The position numbers and the translations under genes were made by a program. A stretch of DNA of 38,832 nucleotides from assembly GCA_945861975.1 (NCBI GenBank), contig CAMAXD010000012.1:1-38832 (forward strand), given 5' to 3'. Under the pieces are notes generated by a model. The model ran no database searches. It was not told the DNA's origin and saw nothing but the letters and a program-made list of their open reading frames with translations. How positions within the stretch are numbered: the stretch's first letter is position 1; each line of letters begins with the position of its first letter. Source of the DNA: Candidatus Kuenenia stuttgartensis. GTDB taxonomy: Bacteria > Planctomycetota > Planctomycetia > Planctomycetales > Planctomycetaceae. Shown piece after piece: positions 8,036 through 17,878 of this stretch.

Positions 8036-8758
8036 TCAGCGAGAATTAAGCTGCTTGTCCGTTGTTCTTTTCAGTGTTGTCAGCTCCGTTGTGATAATGC
8101 AGCGCGGATTCGCTCTGCGAAGGTCCTCAATCGAGGTAATGCTGGTCTCGCCGATGTTGAGTTCCTTGAGTCGCGGCATTGTGCAGAACGATGACACACT
8201 CATGTCGGTCACCGCAGTTCCCTGCACATTGAGGTGAGTCAATGGTTTGTGACGTACGAGTTGTGCAATGCCGGAATCACCAACGGATGTCTCATTGATC
8301 TTGAGACTTCGAAGCCTCGGAAAGGCGGTGGCGATAATGCTCAGATGCTCGTCTTGCACAGCAGATTTGTAAAGTACTATTTCACGGACGTGCTTGTGGC
8401 CAGCGGAAACGCCCAGCGCCTTCGAAATCGCGTCGGGGTCGGAAACTCTTCGAAGATCGACCACATAGATGACAGGAAACTGTGAACCAAGCCACCGGCC
8501 GAAGCGAGAACACAAGACGGCACGAATGCTGCCTGGCGTCTTCGTGGAATACGCGAGATCAGAGTAGCCGGGTAGCGGACCGGTAACTGTTTGTCCGCCG
8601 AGCCTGTTGATCGCCCGTTCTGTGCGCCACACCATTAACCGATAGCCGATAAAGATGATCGCGTTGCCTGGCATCAGCACCGTAAAACTGCGAACTATTC
8701 GCTGCCTTACGGTCAGTTGGCGAGGCGTTTCGCTCGGAGTCTCGGGAATATTCATCAT
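8036..8758 (-). CDS. Membrane-anchored leucine-rich-repeat-like protein
   Basis: N-terminal hydrophobic segment; repeats such as FPRLRSLKINETSVGDSGIAQL, KPLTHLNVQGTAVTDMSVSSF, MPRLKELNIGETSITSIEDL. Confidence 0.75.
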   Translation of the reverse strand: MMNIPETPSETPRQLTVRQRIVRSFTVLMPGNAIIFIGYRLMVWRTERAINRLGGQTVTGPLPGYSDLAYSTKTPGSIRAVLCSRFGRWLGSQFPVIYVVDLRRVSDPDAISKALGVSAGHKHVREIVLYKSAVQDEHLSIIATAFPRLRSLKINETSVGDSGIAQLVRHKPLTHLNVQGTAVTDMSVSSFCTMPRLKELNIGETSITSIEDLRRANPRCIITTELTTLKRTTDKQLNSR

Positions 8759-9039
8759 CGATCTCTACAATCAGCAGACGACCAGCATTCGATCACGATA
8801 AACCATCATACAGGCACTGAATTCGGAGACCTCTTTCATGGGGTAAGTTGAAAGAAGCGACTTTCTGCAATGTGCGGAAGCACTATGGCATGTCATTCCT
8901 GAATGCGTTCCGACGGAATCAGCAACCCCTTCGCGTTGAGTCTTGTCACCCAGTATAGTCCCAGCGACGATCGAAGGCATGTTGGTGCCAGTCGGTGACT
9001 CAATCATTCTTCACTATCCTGACTTCGTGGATTAGCTGT

Positions 9040-9921
9040 ATGTTTCGATCGCTTTTCTTTGCCCCCGTGTTGTTTTCAGTTTGTCTTTCATCATCATCAT
9101 TCGCTGAAGACTGGCGAACGATCAGGCCCGATGTGATCTATGGTCACAAAGCCGGGATGGCTTTGACGTATGATGTTGTGAAACCAGTCAGGCCAAACGG
9201 TGCGGCGGTGTTGTTTATGGTGAGTGGCGGTTGGGTTTCCACATGGGCTCGCCCGGACGCTGTCGTACGCACTGAAAAACCAGAATCGCTGAACCTGTTC
9301 GAGAAGATTGTTGATCGAGGCTACACGCTGATTCTCGTCCGACATGGCAGCAGTCCGTATTTCAAAGTGCCCGACGCCGTGGCCGATGTCAAACTGTCGA
9401 TTCGACACATTCGAGCCCATGCGACTGATTTCGGAATCGACCCGGCTCGCATCGGCGTTTGCGGTGGTAGCGCGGGCGGACATCTGTCTTTGATTCTGGG
9501 CTCAATGGGGGATGATGGCAGCGACAAAGTCGATGCTGAAAACGGTCACGTTTCCAGTCGAGTTCAGGCGGTGGTGGCTTATTTTCCTCCGACCGATATT
9601 CGTGAGTACGTGAATCACAAAACACTGAGCCGTCAGTTTCCCGCAATCGTGTTCCCCGATGATCAGGCCGATGATGTTTCACCACTTCTGGCGGTGACGG
9701 CCGACGATGCTCCTACGCTGCTGATTCATGGCGACAAAGATGAACTGGTGCCAATCTCACACAGCCAACGATTTCTCAAGGCCATGCAGGAGACCAAAGC
9801 GACCTGCGAACTGATCGTGATGGAAGACGCGGCTCATGGCTTTCCCGGCGACCAGGGAACTCAGGCCGAGACTGCTTTGTTGAACTGGTTTGATAAGTAC
9901 CTGGCAGTGCCGACGAAGTGA
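9040..9921 (+). CDS. Secreted alpha/beta hydrolase (esterase/prolyl oligopeptidase-like)
   Basis: ORF opens at 8995; MFRSLFFAPVLFSVCLSSSSFAEDW at 9040 is signal-peptide-like. Nucleophile elbow GVCGGSAGGHLSL; LLIHGDKDELVPISHSQRF; AAHGFPGD. Confidence 0.88.
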   Translation: MFRSLFFAPVLFSVCLSSSSFAEDWRTIRPDVIYGHKAGMALTYDVVKPVRPNGAAVLFMVSGGWVSTWARPDAVVRTEKPESLNLFEKIVDRGYTLILVRHGSSPYFKVPDAVADVKLSIRHIRAHATDFGIDPARIGVCGGSAGGHLSLILGSMGDDGSDKVDAENGHVSSRVQAVVAYFPPTDIREYVNHKTLSRQFPAIVFPDDQADDVSPLLAVTADDAPTLLIHGDKDELVPISHSQRFLKAMQETKATCELIVMEDAAHGFPGDQGTQAETALLNWFDKYLAVPTK

Positions 9922-9952
9922 ACCAAGACAAGTCGTGCAAGAAGCCTGTGAA

Positions 9953-10096
9953 CCACCGGGGTGAACCCCAATGGCGTGGACTTAAGGGAAATTTGTAGCG
10001 GAAGTCGCGTAGACTTCCGGTGATTTGCCAGGAAAGCCGGAACTCTTGGCGAGTTCCGCTACGCTAAGTCCACGCCATTGGGGGTGAACCCGGTGG
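9953..10096. repeat. Nested inverted-repeat element in the convergent gap between hydrolase and hrpA
   Basis: Perfect 19-bp arms ccccaatggcgtggactta (9966-9984) and taagtccacgccattgggg (10065-10083); inner imperfect arms gtagcggaagtcgcgtagacttccgg / ccggaactcttggcgagttccgctac; outer extension ccaccgggg / cggtgg. Confidence 0.85.
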
Positions 10097-10111
10097 CGTT
10101 TGGGGGACGCC

Positions 10112-13100
10112 CTATAGCACTCGTCCGAGTTGCTCGTCCAGCTTTGCGGCTGACACGCTGATCGCCGTACCAAGTTTCTGAGCGAACAACTGGATTCGGA
10201 ATTCTTCCAGCATCCACCGATAATGGCTCAACATCGGATCGATACGATGTTGTCGCTGATGATCCTTCAGTTTCTGCTCATACCGCGCGAGCCACGGAGC
10301 GAATTCTGATTCCAGAGTTTGTTCCGTCTTCAGACCGCCGGATGACAATCGCAGCAGGCGCTGACGAATGCCTTGAAAGTATCGAGGATACTGGATCAGC
10401 CACGGCCAGGGCGTTTCGATCAGAAAGGCAGGATGCACCAACGAGGCCAACTGCAACTTCATGCTATTCAACAGATGATCCCAGCCTGGCCCACGAGTTT
10501 GCTCAAGAGCGCGCCGAGTTTCATGATACTGGCTGAATAAATGCGGAAGGAACTGCACAAACTCCTGCGCGATGGTTCCCAGTCGCTCACGGCCTCGCTG
10601 CACAGCTTTTTCGTACGAAAATTTTGTTCGAGCCAGAGGCTGATCGGCCAGGTAAGCTCGTTCCACCATCAGGAGCGAGAGATGATTCATCAGCTCCAGC
10701 CCTTTGATCGACGAGGACAGCAACTTTATCTGCCCAATCTGAGGCATATTACCAATCTGAATCAGCACACGTTTGCGTTCAGAGATCAAAATCAGCTTCA
10801 ACAGCCCTTTGCGAAGTATCCGAGCCCCATCTTCGGGAGTATGACAGAGCACCAGGCCGACGGTTTCCCCATCGTCCTGCAGTGATGGGAACGAGCGGAT
10901 CAACATTCCAGCGCGTTTGATTTCAATGTATTCCGGGATATCAAAGAAGTCCCAGGCTTTGAAACCGCCGCGAGTCCACTTCGCCTCTTCTGCGGAAACC
11001 TCATTCCCCGGTGCGGCTTTGCCAGAGGCCCCGACGGCCGCCTGACTTCGCTGAATCAAAGTCTCACGCAGCTTATTGAGGTCTCGCCCTTCCACCAGAG
11101 TCCTGCGTTGATCGTCGACGACAGAAATATTGAACTTCAGGTGATCATCCAGAGTGCTCAGGTCAAACTCGCGAGCATCAAAGCGTTCGCCGCCAAGCTG
11201 AGAAAGTCGAGCCGCCGTACCCGTTAACAGATCGCCTTTGCCGAACTCCAAATCCGATGCCACCAATTTGGCCGTATCCGGTGCAGGAACAAAGTGGCGG
11301 CGGAAATGCTTGGGCAGCGAACGAATCAACGCCAGAACTTTTTGCTCGAGCAAACCCGGAACCAGCCATTCCAGTCGCGTTTCGTTGAGCTGCCCCAGAC
11401 CTTCGACAGGAACCGTCACAGTCACGCCGTCAGCATCTCGTCCGGGATCAAGCTGATACGACAACGGCAGATGCATCGCTCCGAACTGAGCGGATTCGGG
11501 AAACATCGCGGCTTGTTCGGTACGATGAGCGGCATCAGAAAATTGATTGATATCAAACTGCAACAATCGCGCGTTGCGAGTTACGGTTCGCTGAAACCAG
11601 CGACGCAGACGATCGCGGTCACAGCACTCTTCAGGAATCTGCGTCGCGTAAAACTCGAACAGAACTTCATCGCCAGGCAACAGATGATGCGATCGAGTTC
11701 GCGCCTGAAGATCTTTCAATTGATCCAGCACATCGTGATTGTGACGCAGGAATGGAAACTCATGTCCCCAGCCTTTGCGTTTGGATGAGGGATTCGCCGC
11801 CGTGCTGCGTCCCGGCCGAACCTTGGAAGCCCCACGCGACAAGGCTTCTTCTTCGTCGTCATAGTCTTCCGCTCCAGCATTATCAGGATCAGCATCGCCG
11901 AACAGCAGGCCGAACTCGACGAGGCCGTGTTGAATCAACATCTCGCGAGCTTTGATCGGATCGACTTTGGCGTACGTGACTTTGCGACGAGGCACGATCG
12001 GCAGGCCCCACAGGCTCACCTTCTCGAACACCATGATGTTGCCGGCGACAGGATCCCAGTGCGGTTCGAAATACTCGCGGCTGACCAAATGCTCGGCGAG
12101 CGGTTCAATCCATTCGGGCTGAATTCGAGCAATCGTGCGCGCAAACCGGCGGCTGGTTTCGACCAGTTCCCCGGCGACAAACCACTTTGCGCCCCTGGGA
12201 GCCAATGCAGATCCCGGCCAGATCACCAAACTGTTTCCGCCAGCGCCCATAAAATCGCCGTTGGGATTCTGGCAGCCGATATTCGCCAGCAATCCCGTCA
12301 TCAGCGCGCGGTGAGTGGCGGCAAAATCGTTATGACGCGGCGTTGCGGGAGGTGGCAATTTCACAGCCCCCGGAGCCGCGTTTTGCTTTGGCTTGTCGTT
12401 TCCTTTTGTGGGCGCGTTTTTTGATGCGGGGTTCTGGGGTGGACTCGGAGGGCTGACGCCCTGCCGCGCGCCGGGGCCGGGGCCGGGGGATTCGCCGTGT
12501 CGATGATGAAGCGCTTTGGCGGCTTTCGAGATGGCCGGATCGTCACTTTCTGACAGCAGGTCTTTCAGCTGTTCATGCACATCCACCCATTCGCGTATAC
12601 GCATGAAGGAGAGGAAATTTTGCTGACACCATTTTCGCAGCTGCCCCTGCGAACCGCTGCGTTGTTTGTCATGCCAGGCATCCCACAGATTCAGGATCGT
12701 CAGAAAGTCTGAATCGCGATTAAGGAATTTCCGATGGGCCTCATCGGCAGCCTGCTGCTTTTCGATAGGGCGTTCACGAGGATCCTGGCTTTCCAAAAGT
12801 GACGCAATCGCCAGGACTTCCGGCAGCGCGTTTTCATCCACGGCGGCGAGAATCATGCGACTGATGCGAGGATCGACAGGCAGTCTGGCCATGCGGCGTC
12901 CGACCTCGGTCAACTCTCCTTCGACCGTGATCGCGCCGAGTTCTTCGAGTGTCTTGTAACCTTCGCGGACCGTGGTTGATCGCGGAGGATCCAGAAACGG
13001 AAACTCTTCGATGTTGCCCAGGCGGAGATTAATCGTCCGCAGAATCACAGCCGCCAGATTTGTGCGTTGAATTTCCGGAGCCGTAAATGCTTCGCGGCTG

Positions 13101-14419
13101 TCGAAATCTTCTTTACTGTAGAGTCGAATGCAGATCCCCGGGCCGACTCGCCCGCAACGTCCCGAGCGCTGATTGGCCGAAGCCTGCGACACCGGTTCGA
13201 TCGGCAGCCGCTGCATACGGGAACGAGCCGAATAGCGACTGATACGAGCAGTCCCGGTATCAATCACATAGCGAATGCCGGGCACGGTCAACGATGATTC
13301 GGCGACGTTCGTTGCCAGCACAATACGGCGATGCGAACAGGGCGAAAACACTTTCGTCTGATCGGCCATCGACAATCGGCCAAACAGCGGCACAATCTCC
13401 GTTGGCACCTGCGGCGTGTCACCGCGAAATCGTCGACCTCCCAGACGTTTGTCAGCCTCGCGGATATCTCGTTCGGTTGGCAAAAAAATCAGAATGTGAC
13501 CGCTGTCGATCGCAGAAACTTCTTCGACGGCGTCAGCAACACCATCCAGCCAGTCACGGGGTTCGCGATTCTCATCGTCGGCGCCACCGAGGGCCGCCAT
13601 ACTGAGCCCATCGACTCCTTCATTCGGATCCAGCGGGCGATAACGAATATCAACCGGATACATTCGCCCGGAAATCTGCAGCACCGGAACTGGACGCGGT
13701 CCTTCGCTGAAGTGTTCTGCGAAACGAGCCGCATCAATTGTCGCCGACGTAATGATCACTTTCAGATCACGTCGCTTCTGCAGCAGACGCTTGAGATATC
13801 CCAGCAGGAAGTCGATGTTCAGAGATCGCTCATGGGCTTCGTCGACGATGATCGTATCGTACTGATCAAGAAAGCGATCGGTTTGAGTTTCCGCCAGCAG
13901 GATCCCATCCGTCATCAGACGAACGCGCGTATTTGGTCCGCTGCTGTCGGTAAAGCGAATTCGGAAACCGACTTCGTGTCCCAGCCGGCAATTCATCTCA
14001 TCTGCCAGTCGAGCGGCGACGGAGCGAGCGGCGATTCGGCGAGGTTGAGTATGGCCGATGACTCCGCTGAGTCCTCGGCCCATTTCAATCAGGATCTTCG
14101 GCAACTGCGTCGACTTGCCGGATCCTGTTTCGCCGCACAGCACCACGACCTGATTGTCACGAATCGTGTCGATGATTTCCTGTTTGCGAGCAACGACTGG
14201 GAGTTCTTGATCCCACTGCAGGCGTGGTTTCCAGACGGCTCGTTCTTCGCGGCGGCGTTTTGACTTTTCAAACTGTGAACAAAGTTTCTCCTGCAATTTG
14301 TCGGTTGCTTTTCCGGCCTTCTCGGACTCCCTCACAATGCGCAGCATTTTGCGCAGGGAGAATTGATCAGCCTGCATGACAAGCGAGAGAGATTGTTCAA
14401 TATCCTGAAGCGAAGACAT
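10112..14419 (-). CDS. hrpA: ATP-dependent RNA helicase HrpA (DEAH family)
   Basis: GETGSGKSTQLPKI, DEAHERSLNIDFLLG, SATIDAARFAEHF, QRSGRCGRVGPG, plus the long HrpA-specific C-terminal region (LVETSRRFARTIARIQPEWIEPLAEHL). ORF opens at 14437; MSSLQDIEQ at 14419 is the likely start. Confidence 0.95.
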   Translation of the reverse strand: MSSLQDIEQSLSLVMQADQFSLRKMLRIVRESEKAGKATDKLQEKLCSQFEKSKRRREERAVWKPRLQWDQELPVVARKQEIIDTIRDNQVVVLCGETGSGKSTQLPKILIEMGRGLSGVIGHTQPRRIAARSVAARLADEMNCRLGHEVGFRIRFTDSSGPNTRVRLMTDGILLAETQTDRFLDQYDTIIVDEAHERSLNIDFLLGYLKRLLQKRRDLKVIITSATIDAARFAEHFSEGPRPVPVLQISGRMYPVDIRYRPLDPNEGVDGLSMAALGGADDENREPRDWLDGVADAVEEVSAIDSGHILIFLPTERDIREADKRLGGRRFRGDTPQVPTEIVPLFGRLSMADQTKVFSPCSHRRIVLATNVAESSLTVPGIRYVIDTGTARISRYSARSRMQRLPIEPVSQASANQRSGRCGRVGPGICIRLYSKEDFDSREAFTAPEIQRTNLAAVILRTINLRLGNIEEFPFLDPPRSTTVREGYKTLEELGAITVEGELTEVGRRMARLPVDPRISRMILAAVDENALPEVLAIASLLESQDPRERPIEKQQAADEAHRKFLNRDSDFLTILNLWDAWHDKQRSGSQGQLRKWCQQNFLSFMRIREWVDVHEQLKDLLSESDDPAISKAAKALHHRHGESPGPGPGARQGVSPPSPPQNPASKNAPTKGNDKPKQNAAPGAVKLPPPATPRHNDFAATHRALMTGLLANIGCQNPNGDFMGAGGNSLVIWPGSALAPRGAKWFVAGELVETSRRFARTIARIQPEWIEPLAEHLVSREYFEPHWDPVAGNIMVFEKVSLWGLPIVPRRKVTYAKVDPIKAREMLIQHGLVEFGLLFGDADPDNAGAEDYDDEEEALSRGASKVRPGRSTAANPSSKRKGWGHEFPFLRHNHDVLDQLKDLQARTRSHHLLPGDEVLFEFYATQIPEECCDRDRLRRWFQRTVTRNARLLQFDINQFSDAAHRTEQAAMFPESAQFGAMHLPLSYQLDPGRDADGVTVTVPVEGLGQLNETRLEWLVPGLLEQKVLALIRSLPKHFRRHFVPAPDTAKLVASDLEFGKGDLLTGTAARLSQLGGERFDAREFDLSTLDDHLKFNISVVDDQRRTLVEGRDLNKLRETLIQRSQAAVGASGKAAPGNEVSAEEAKWTRGGFKAWDFFDIPEYIEIKRAGMLIRSFPSLQDDGETVGLVLCHTPEDGARILRKGLLKLILISERKRVLIQIGNMPQIGQIKLLSSSIKGLELMNHLSLLMVERAYLADQPLARTKFSYEKAVQRGRERLGTIAQEFVQFLPHLFSQYHETRRALEQTRGPGWDHLLNSMKLQLASLVHPAFLIETPWPWLIQYPRYFQGIRQRLLRLSSGGLKTEQTLESEFAPWLARYEQKLKDHQRQHRIDPMLSHYRWMLEEFRIQLFAQKLGTAISVSAAKLDEQLGRVL
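12446..12489. repeat. GC-rich low-complexity/repeat segment inside hrpA (cggagggctgacgccctgccgcgcgccggggccggggccggggg)
   Basis: Inverted pair ggagggc/gccct and three CCGGGG units; encodes part of a Pro/Gly-rich linker (GESPGPGPGARQGVSPPSP). Confidence 0.55.
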
Positions 14420-14571
14420 CGTCACCGTGCGACACACCGAGTTGGACTAAGGTTCCGGGGAATTCAAATACGATCCATTTGGCCGCATCTTGCAGGAATC
14501 GCGAGACAAGAGCGAGCCACCCGGCGGAGTCATTTTCAGCCGATTGGCTCCAGCAGTTTTTGTTTTAGTCG

Positions 14572-14673
14572 CCCCCGACCCTGCGTCGGGGGTTTAACGG
14601 CTTTTGCACCAGCAAAGAGCAGATGACTTTCAGTGGTGCAAAAGCCCGCAGGCCCCTGAGGCAGGCTCAGGGG
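14572..14673. repeat. Three-hairpin cluster between hrpA and the RND operon
   Basis: cccccgac-cctgc-gtcggggg (14572-14592); gcttttgcacca...tggtgcaaaagc (14600-14611 / 14634-14645); cccctgag-gcagg-ctcagggg (14653-14673). The last could also serve as a terminator for the minus-strand RND operon. Confidence 0.8.
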
Positions 14674-14707
14674 GGATGAAATCAACTGGCCGAAACCTCC
14701 ACACCGC

Positions 14708-17700
14708 TCACAACTCAAGCACCGACGTGGCACCAGCGGCTTCCGGGGATTTCTCATCCACCGTCACACCAAAAATCCTGGCGTAGATCAGATAGAACGT
14801 CGGGACCAGCACGAGTACCAGGACTGTTGAAGTCATCAGTCCGAAACACAGACTTGCCGCCATCGGGATCACCAATTGAGCCTGGAAGGATGTCTCGGTC
14901 AGGATCGGAGCCAACCCTGCGATTGTTGTCAGCGAGGTCAGCATTACAGGCCGGAATCGTCGAGCGCCGGCTTCGAGCACGGCCTGATTCAACGGCATGC
15001 CGCCACGGACGGCACTGTTGATAAAGTCGACGAGAACGATCGAGTCATTCACCACGATTCCCGTCAAAGCCACAAGCCCCAAAGTGCTGAACAACGTCAG
15101 CGGAATTCCCATGACCCAGTGACCAATGACCGCTCCCACGATCCCAAAGGGAATGATCGTCATCACCACCATCGGCTGTCCGTAAGACGTGAATTCCATC
15201 GTCAGCAGGACATACATTGCAATCAATGCGATTCCCAGTCCGATGCCAAGACTTCGCACCGACTCTGTATCCTGCTCTTGTTGTCCCTCCCAACGCACTC
15301 GCAATGACGGATATTTTTTCAGAAGGTCGGGCATGAAAGTCTGCTGGAGATTCCCCACAATTTCCTTGGCGTTACCCACTTTTTCATCAATATCAGAAGA
15401 GACCGTGATCGATCGCTTCTGATCGATGCGGTTAATCTCCGAGTATCCTCGACTGACAGACACATCCGCCAATTCGGTAATCGGCCGTTGCACGCCGTCA
15501 CCACCATCGACGCGGATATCATCAAAGCGTGCCAAAGATTTTCGATCTTCTTCCGGGTATCGCACCATCAGTTTCACTTCATGACGACCTCGCTGCAGGC
15601 GCATGACTTCTTCGCCGTAGTAAGAGGCGCGAACGGTGCGAGCAATGCTTTCGAGCGGAACGCCGAGGGCGACAGCATCTTCTTTTTCACGCAGCTGAAG
15701 CTCCCATTTGCCGGGGCGAGAATCGTCAGAAACGTCAAACACACCCTTGTACGTCGCCAGTTTTGCTTTGACCTCTTCAACAGCGGCCTCGAGGTCTTTC
15801 ATCTCCGTCGAAGGCCCAAGCAACTTGAACTCAATCGGCTTGCCCCCCGGCCCGCGTGATTGCGAACCGAACGTCAGAGTTTCCACGCCTGCAATCGGGC
15901 CTACCGTGTTTCGCCATTCCTGGACAACTTCTTCGCTGGTCACATCACGCAGACCGCCATCAACCAGCTGAGCATACACAGACCCCGCGTGACTGCCTTC
16001 TGTTGTTTGACCGCCGCCCGGTGCATCGTCCTTAACCAAACCGACCATGCGATGAGTTGCCAGCATCAGAGGTCGGTCAGGCGTCGAATACTTCTTATTG
16101 ATGTCGAGAATGGCCTTTTCGATGCGTTCCGTGGCGTGCTCGGTGACTCGACTGGGGGTTCCATCCGGGAAGATCACTTTGGCCATCACTTCCGGAGCAT
16201 CCAGCTTCGGGAAGAAGATACTGGGCACAGTCCCACTGCTCACCAGGCTTGTCGTCAACAGAAGAAACGTGACGGCGAGGCTTACCGTGATGGCAGGGTT
16301 GCCCACGCAGAAGTTAACAACAGGTTGATAAATCCGAGTGATAAATGTGTCGAGAACCCAGTTTGTGAAACGATTCAATCCCGAAGTCAGCGAAGAGGGT
16401 TTGCCGGAGTCGTGAGCAAGGTGACATGGCAGAGCAAACGTCGCCTCGGTCAAAGAAATCGTAAGGATCGCGATCACGGCCAGCGGCATCACCGCGAAGA
16501 ATTTCCCCATCACACCGGTTACAAAAAACATCGGCACGAAAGCAAAAACAGTTGTCGCGACGGAGGAGAAAACAGACGGAACAACTTCGATGGTTCCATC
16601 GATAGCCGCCTGCATTGGCGTCTTGCCCATGGCTCGGTGAGCATACACGTTCTCACCGATCACGATCGCATCATCCACGACGATGCCCAATGCGATGAGG
16701 AACGAAAACAGAGACAGCATGTTGAGAGTCTGGTCGAACTGCCAGAGCACCGCACAGGCCCCCAGCAACGAAATCGGAATTCCCATCGCCACCCAGAACG
16801 CCAGTTTCAGATCAAGAAACATGGACAGAATCACGAAGACCAGAATCAGTCCCTGCATTCCGTTGCGTACGAGCAGATCAAGACGATCTCGAACTTCGAT
16901 TGAGCTATCTCCCCATGTGGAAAATGAGTAGCCTGGCGGTAACTCTTTTTGCTTTACATAGTCCTTCACCGCATCCGCCATCGCCAGCAAGTCTTCGCGT
17001 GAAGCCGCACTGACATCAATCGCGAGGCCCGGTTTTCCATTGATGCGGCTGATGGAAGTCGTATCAACGAATTCATCTTTGACTTGCCCAAGTTCACCCA
17101 CGGTCAGCACAACTCCGTCAGCTCGAGTAATCAGAGGAATGGCTGCAATCTCCTCTCCCAGAACTCGCTTGTCTTTACCTCGCAGCAGATACGTTTCGCC
17201 CTGATCACGAATCGTTCCGCCGGGCAATTCCAGGTTTCTCAGACGGATCCGGCGAGACACATCGGCGAGGGTCAGCCCGTATTCCCTCAGAGTTTTCTCC
17301 GGGATTTCCACGTCGATCTGAAACTTGCGTTCGCCGGTAATTTCGGCCAACGAAATCTGCGGAATCAGCAGCAGATCGTCGCGAACCTGTTCCGTAATCT
17401 CGCGAAGTTGAAGCTCGGCATCGGGAGCTTCAGAGTTCTCCTGAATTACTCCGACTGTGATCGCCTTGTTACGAAATGTGACCTGTTGCACGTTCGGTTC
17501 TTCGGCGAGATCCGGGAAGCTGGGAATACGATCAATCTGAGATTGCACTTCATTCAGAACCTTCTGAACGCTGGGCACGTCACTGCGAACTTCGATCACA
17601 ACATTGCCGACACCTTCTGCTGCAACCGAAGTCACTTTCTTGATGCCATCGACAGAACGAACGGCTTCTTCAATCTTCTGACAAATCCCGCTCTCCACTT

Positions 17701-17878
17701 CATCCGGGCTGGCGCCGGGATATGGAACGGCGACGAGAATAATCTCCAGCTCGAATTGCGGAAACACTTCGCGCCGCAGCATGAATGCCGACAGAACTCC
17801 GACGATAAGCACCGCCAGGACAATCGTGTTCATCGCGGGAGTATTTCGAATCGCCCATCGCACCATGGAACCGCTCAT
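14708..17878 (-). CDS. RND-family efflux transporter permease
   Basis: 1056 aa AcrB/MexB-type: N-terminal MVRWAIRNTPAMNTIVLAVLIVGVLSAFMLRREVFPQFE, GIVVDDAIVIGENVYAH, GIVVNDSIVLVDFINSA, SLTTIAGLAPILTE. Confidence 0.95.
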   Translation of the reverse strand: MSGSMVRWAIRNTPAMNTIVLAVLIVGVLSAFMLRREVFPQFELEIILVAVPYPGASPDEVESGICQKIEEAVRSVDGIKKVTSVAAEGVGNVVIEVRSDVPSVQKVLNEVQSQIDRIPSFPDLAEEPNVQQVTFRNKAITVGVIQENSEAPDAELQLREITEQVRDDLLLIPQISLAEITGERKFQIDVEIPEKTLREYGLTLADVSRRIRLRNLELPGGTIRDQGETYLLRGKDKRVLGEEIAAIPLITRADGVVLTVGELGQVKDEFVDTTSISRINGKPGLAIDVSAASREDLLAMADAVKDYVKQKELPPGYSFSTWGDSSIEVRDRLDLLVRNGMQGLILVFVILSMFLDLKLAFWVAMGIPISLLGACAVLWQFDQTLNMLSLFSFLIALGIVVDDAIVIGENVYAHRAMGKTPMQAAIDGTIEVVPSVFSSVATTVFAFVPMFFVTGVMGKFFAVMPLAVIAILTISLTEATFALPCHLAHDSGKPSSLTSGLNRFTNWVLDTFITRIYQPVVNFCVGNPAITVSLAVTFLLLTTSLVSSGTVPSIFFPKLDAPEVMAKVIFPDGTPSRVTEHATERIEKAILDINKKYSTPDRPLMLATHRMVGLVKDDAPGGGQTTEGSHAGSVYAQLVDGGLRDVTSEEVVQEWRNTVGPIAGVETLTFGSQSRGPGGKPIEFKLLGPSTEMKDLEAAVEEVKAKLATYKGVFDVSDDSRPGKWELQLREKEDAVALGVPLESIARTVRASYYGEEVMRLQRGRHEVKLMVRYPEEDRKSLARFDDIRVDGGDGVQRPITELADVSVSRGYSEINRIDQKRSITVSSDIDEKVGNAKEIVGNLQQTFMPDLLKKYPSLRVRWEGQQEQDTESVRSLGIGLGIALIAMYVLLTMEFTSYGQPMVVMTIIPFGIVGAVIGHWVMGIPLTLFSTLGLVALTGIVVNDSIVLVDFINSAVRGGMPLNQAVLEAGARRFRPVMLTSLTTIAGLAPILTETSFQAQLVIPMAASLCFGLMTSTVLVLVLVPTFYLIYARIFGVTVDEKSPEAAGATSVLEL

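Noticed and set aside
13331-14263. 310-aa plus-strand ORF antisense to hrpA
   Set aside because: Shadow ORF over conserved helicase motifs.
15860-16903. 347-aa His/Arg/Gln-rich ORF antisense to the RND permease
   Set aside because: Composition typical of an antisense frame; the RND gene on the other strand is unambiguous.
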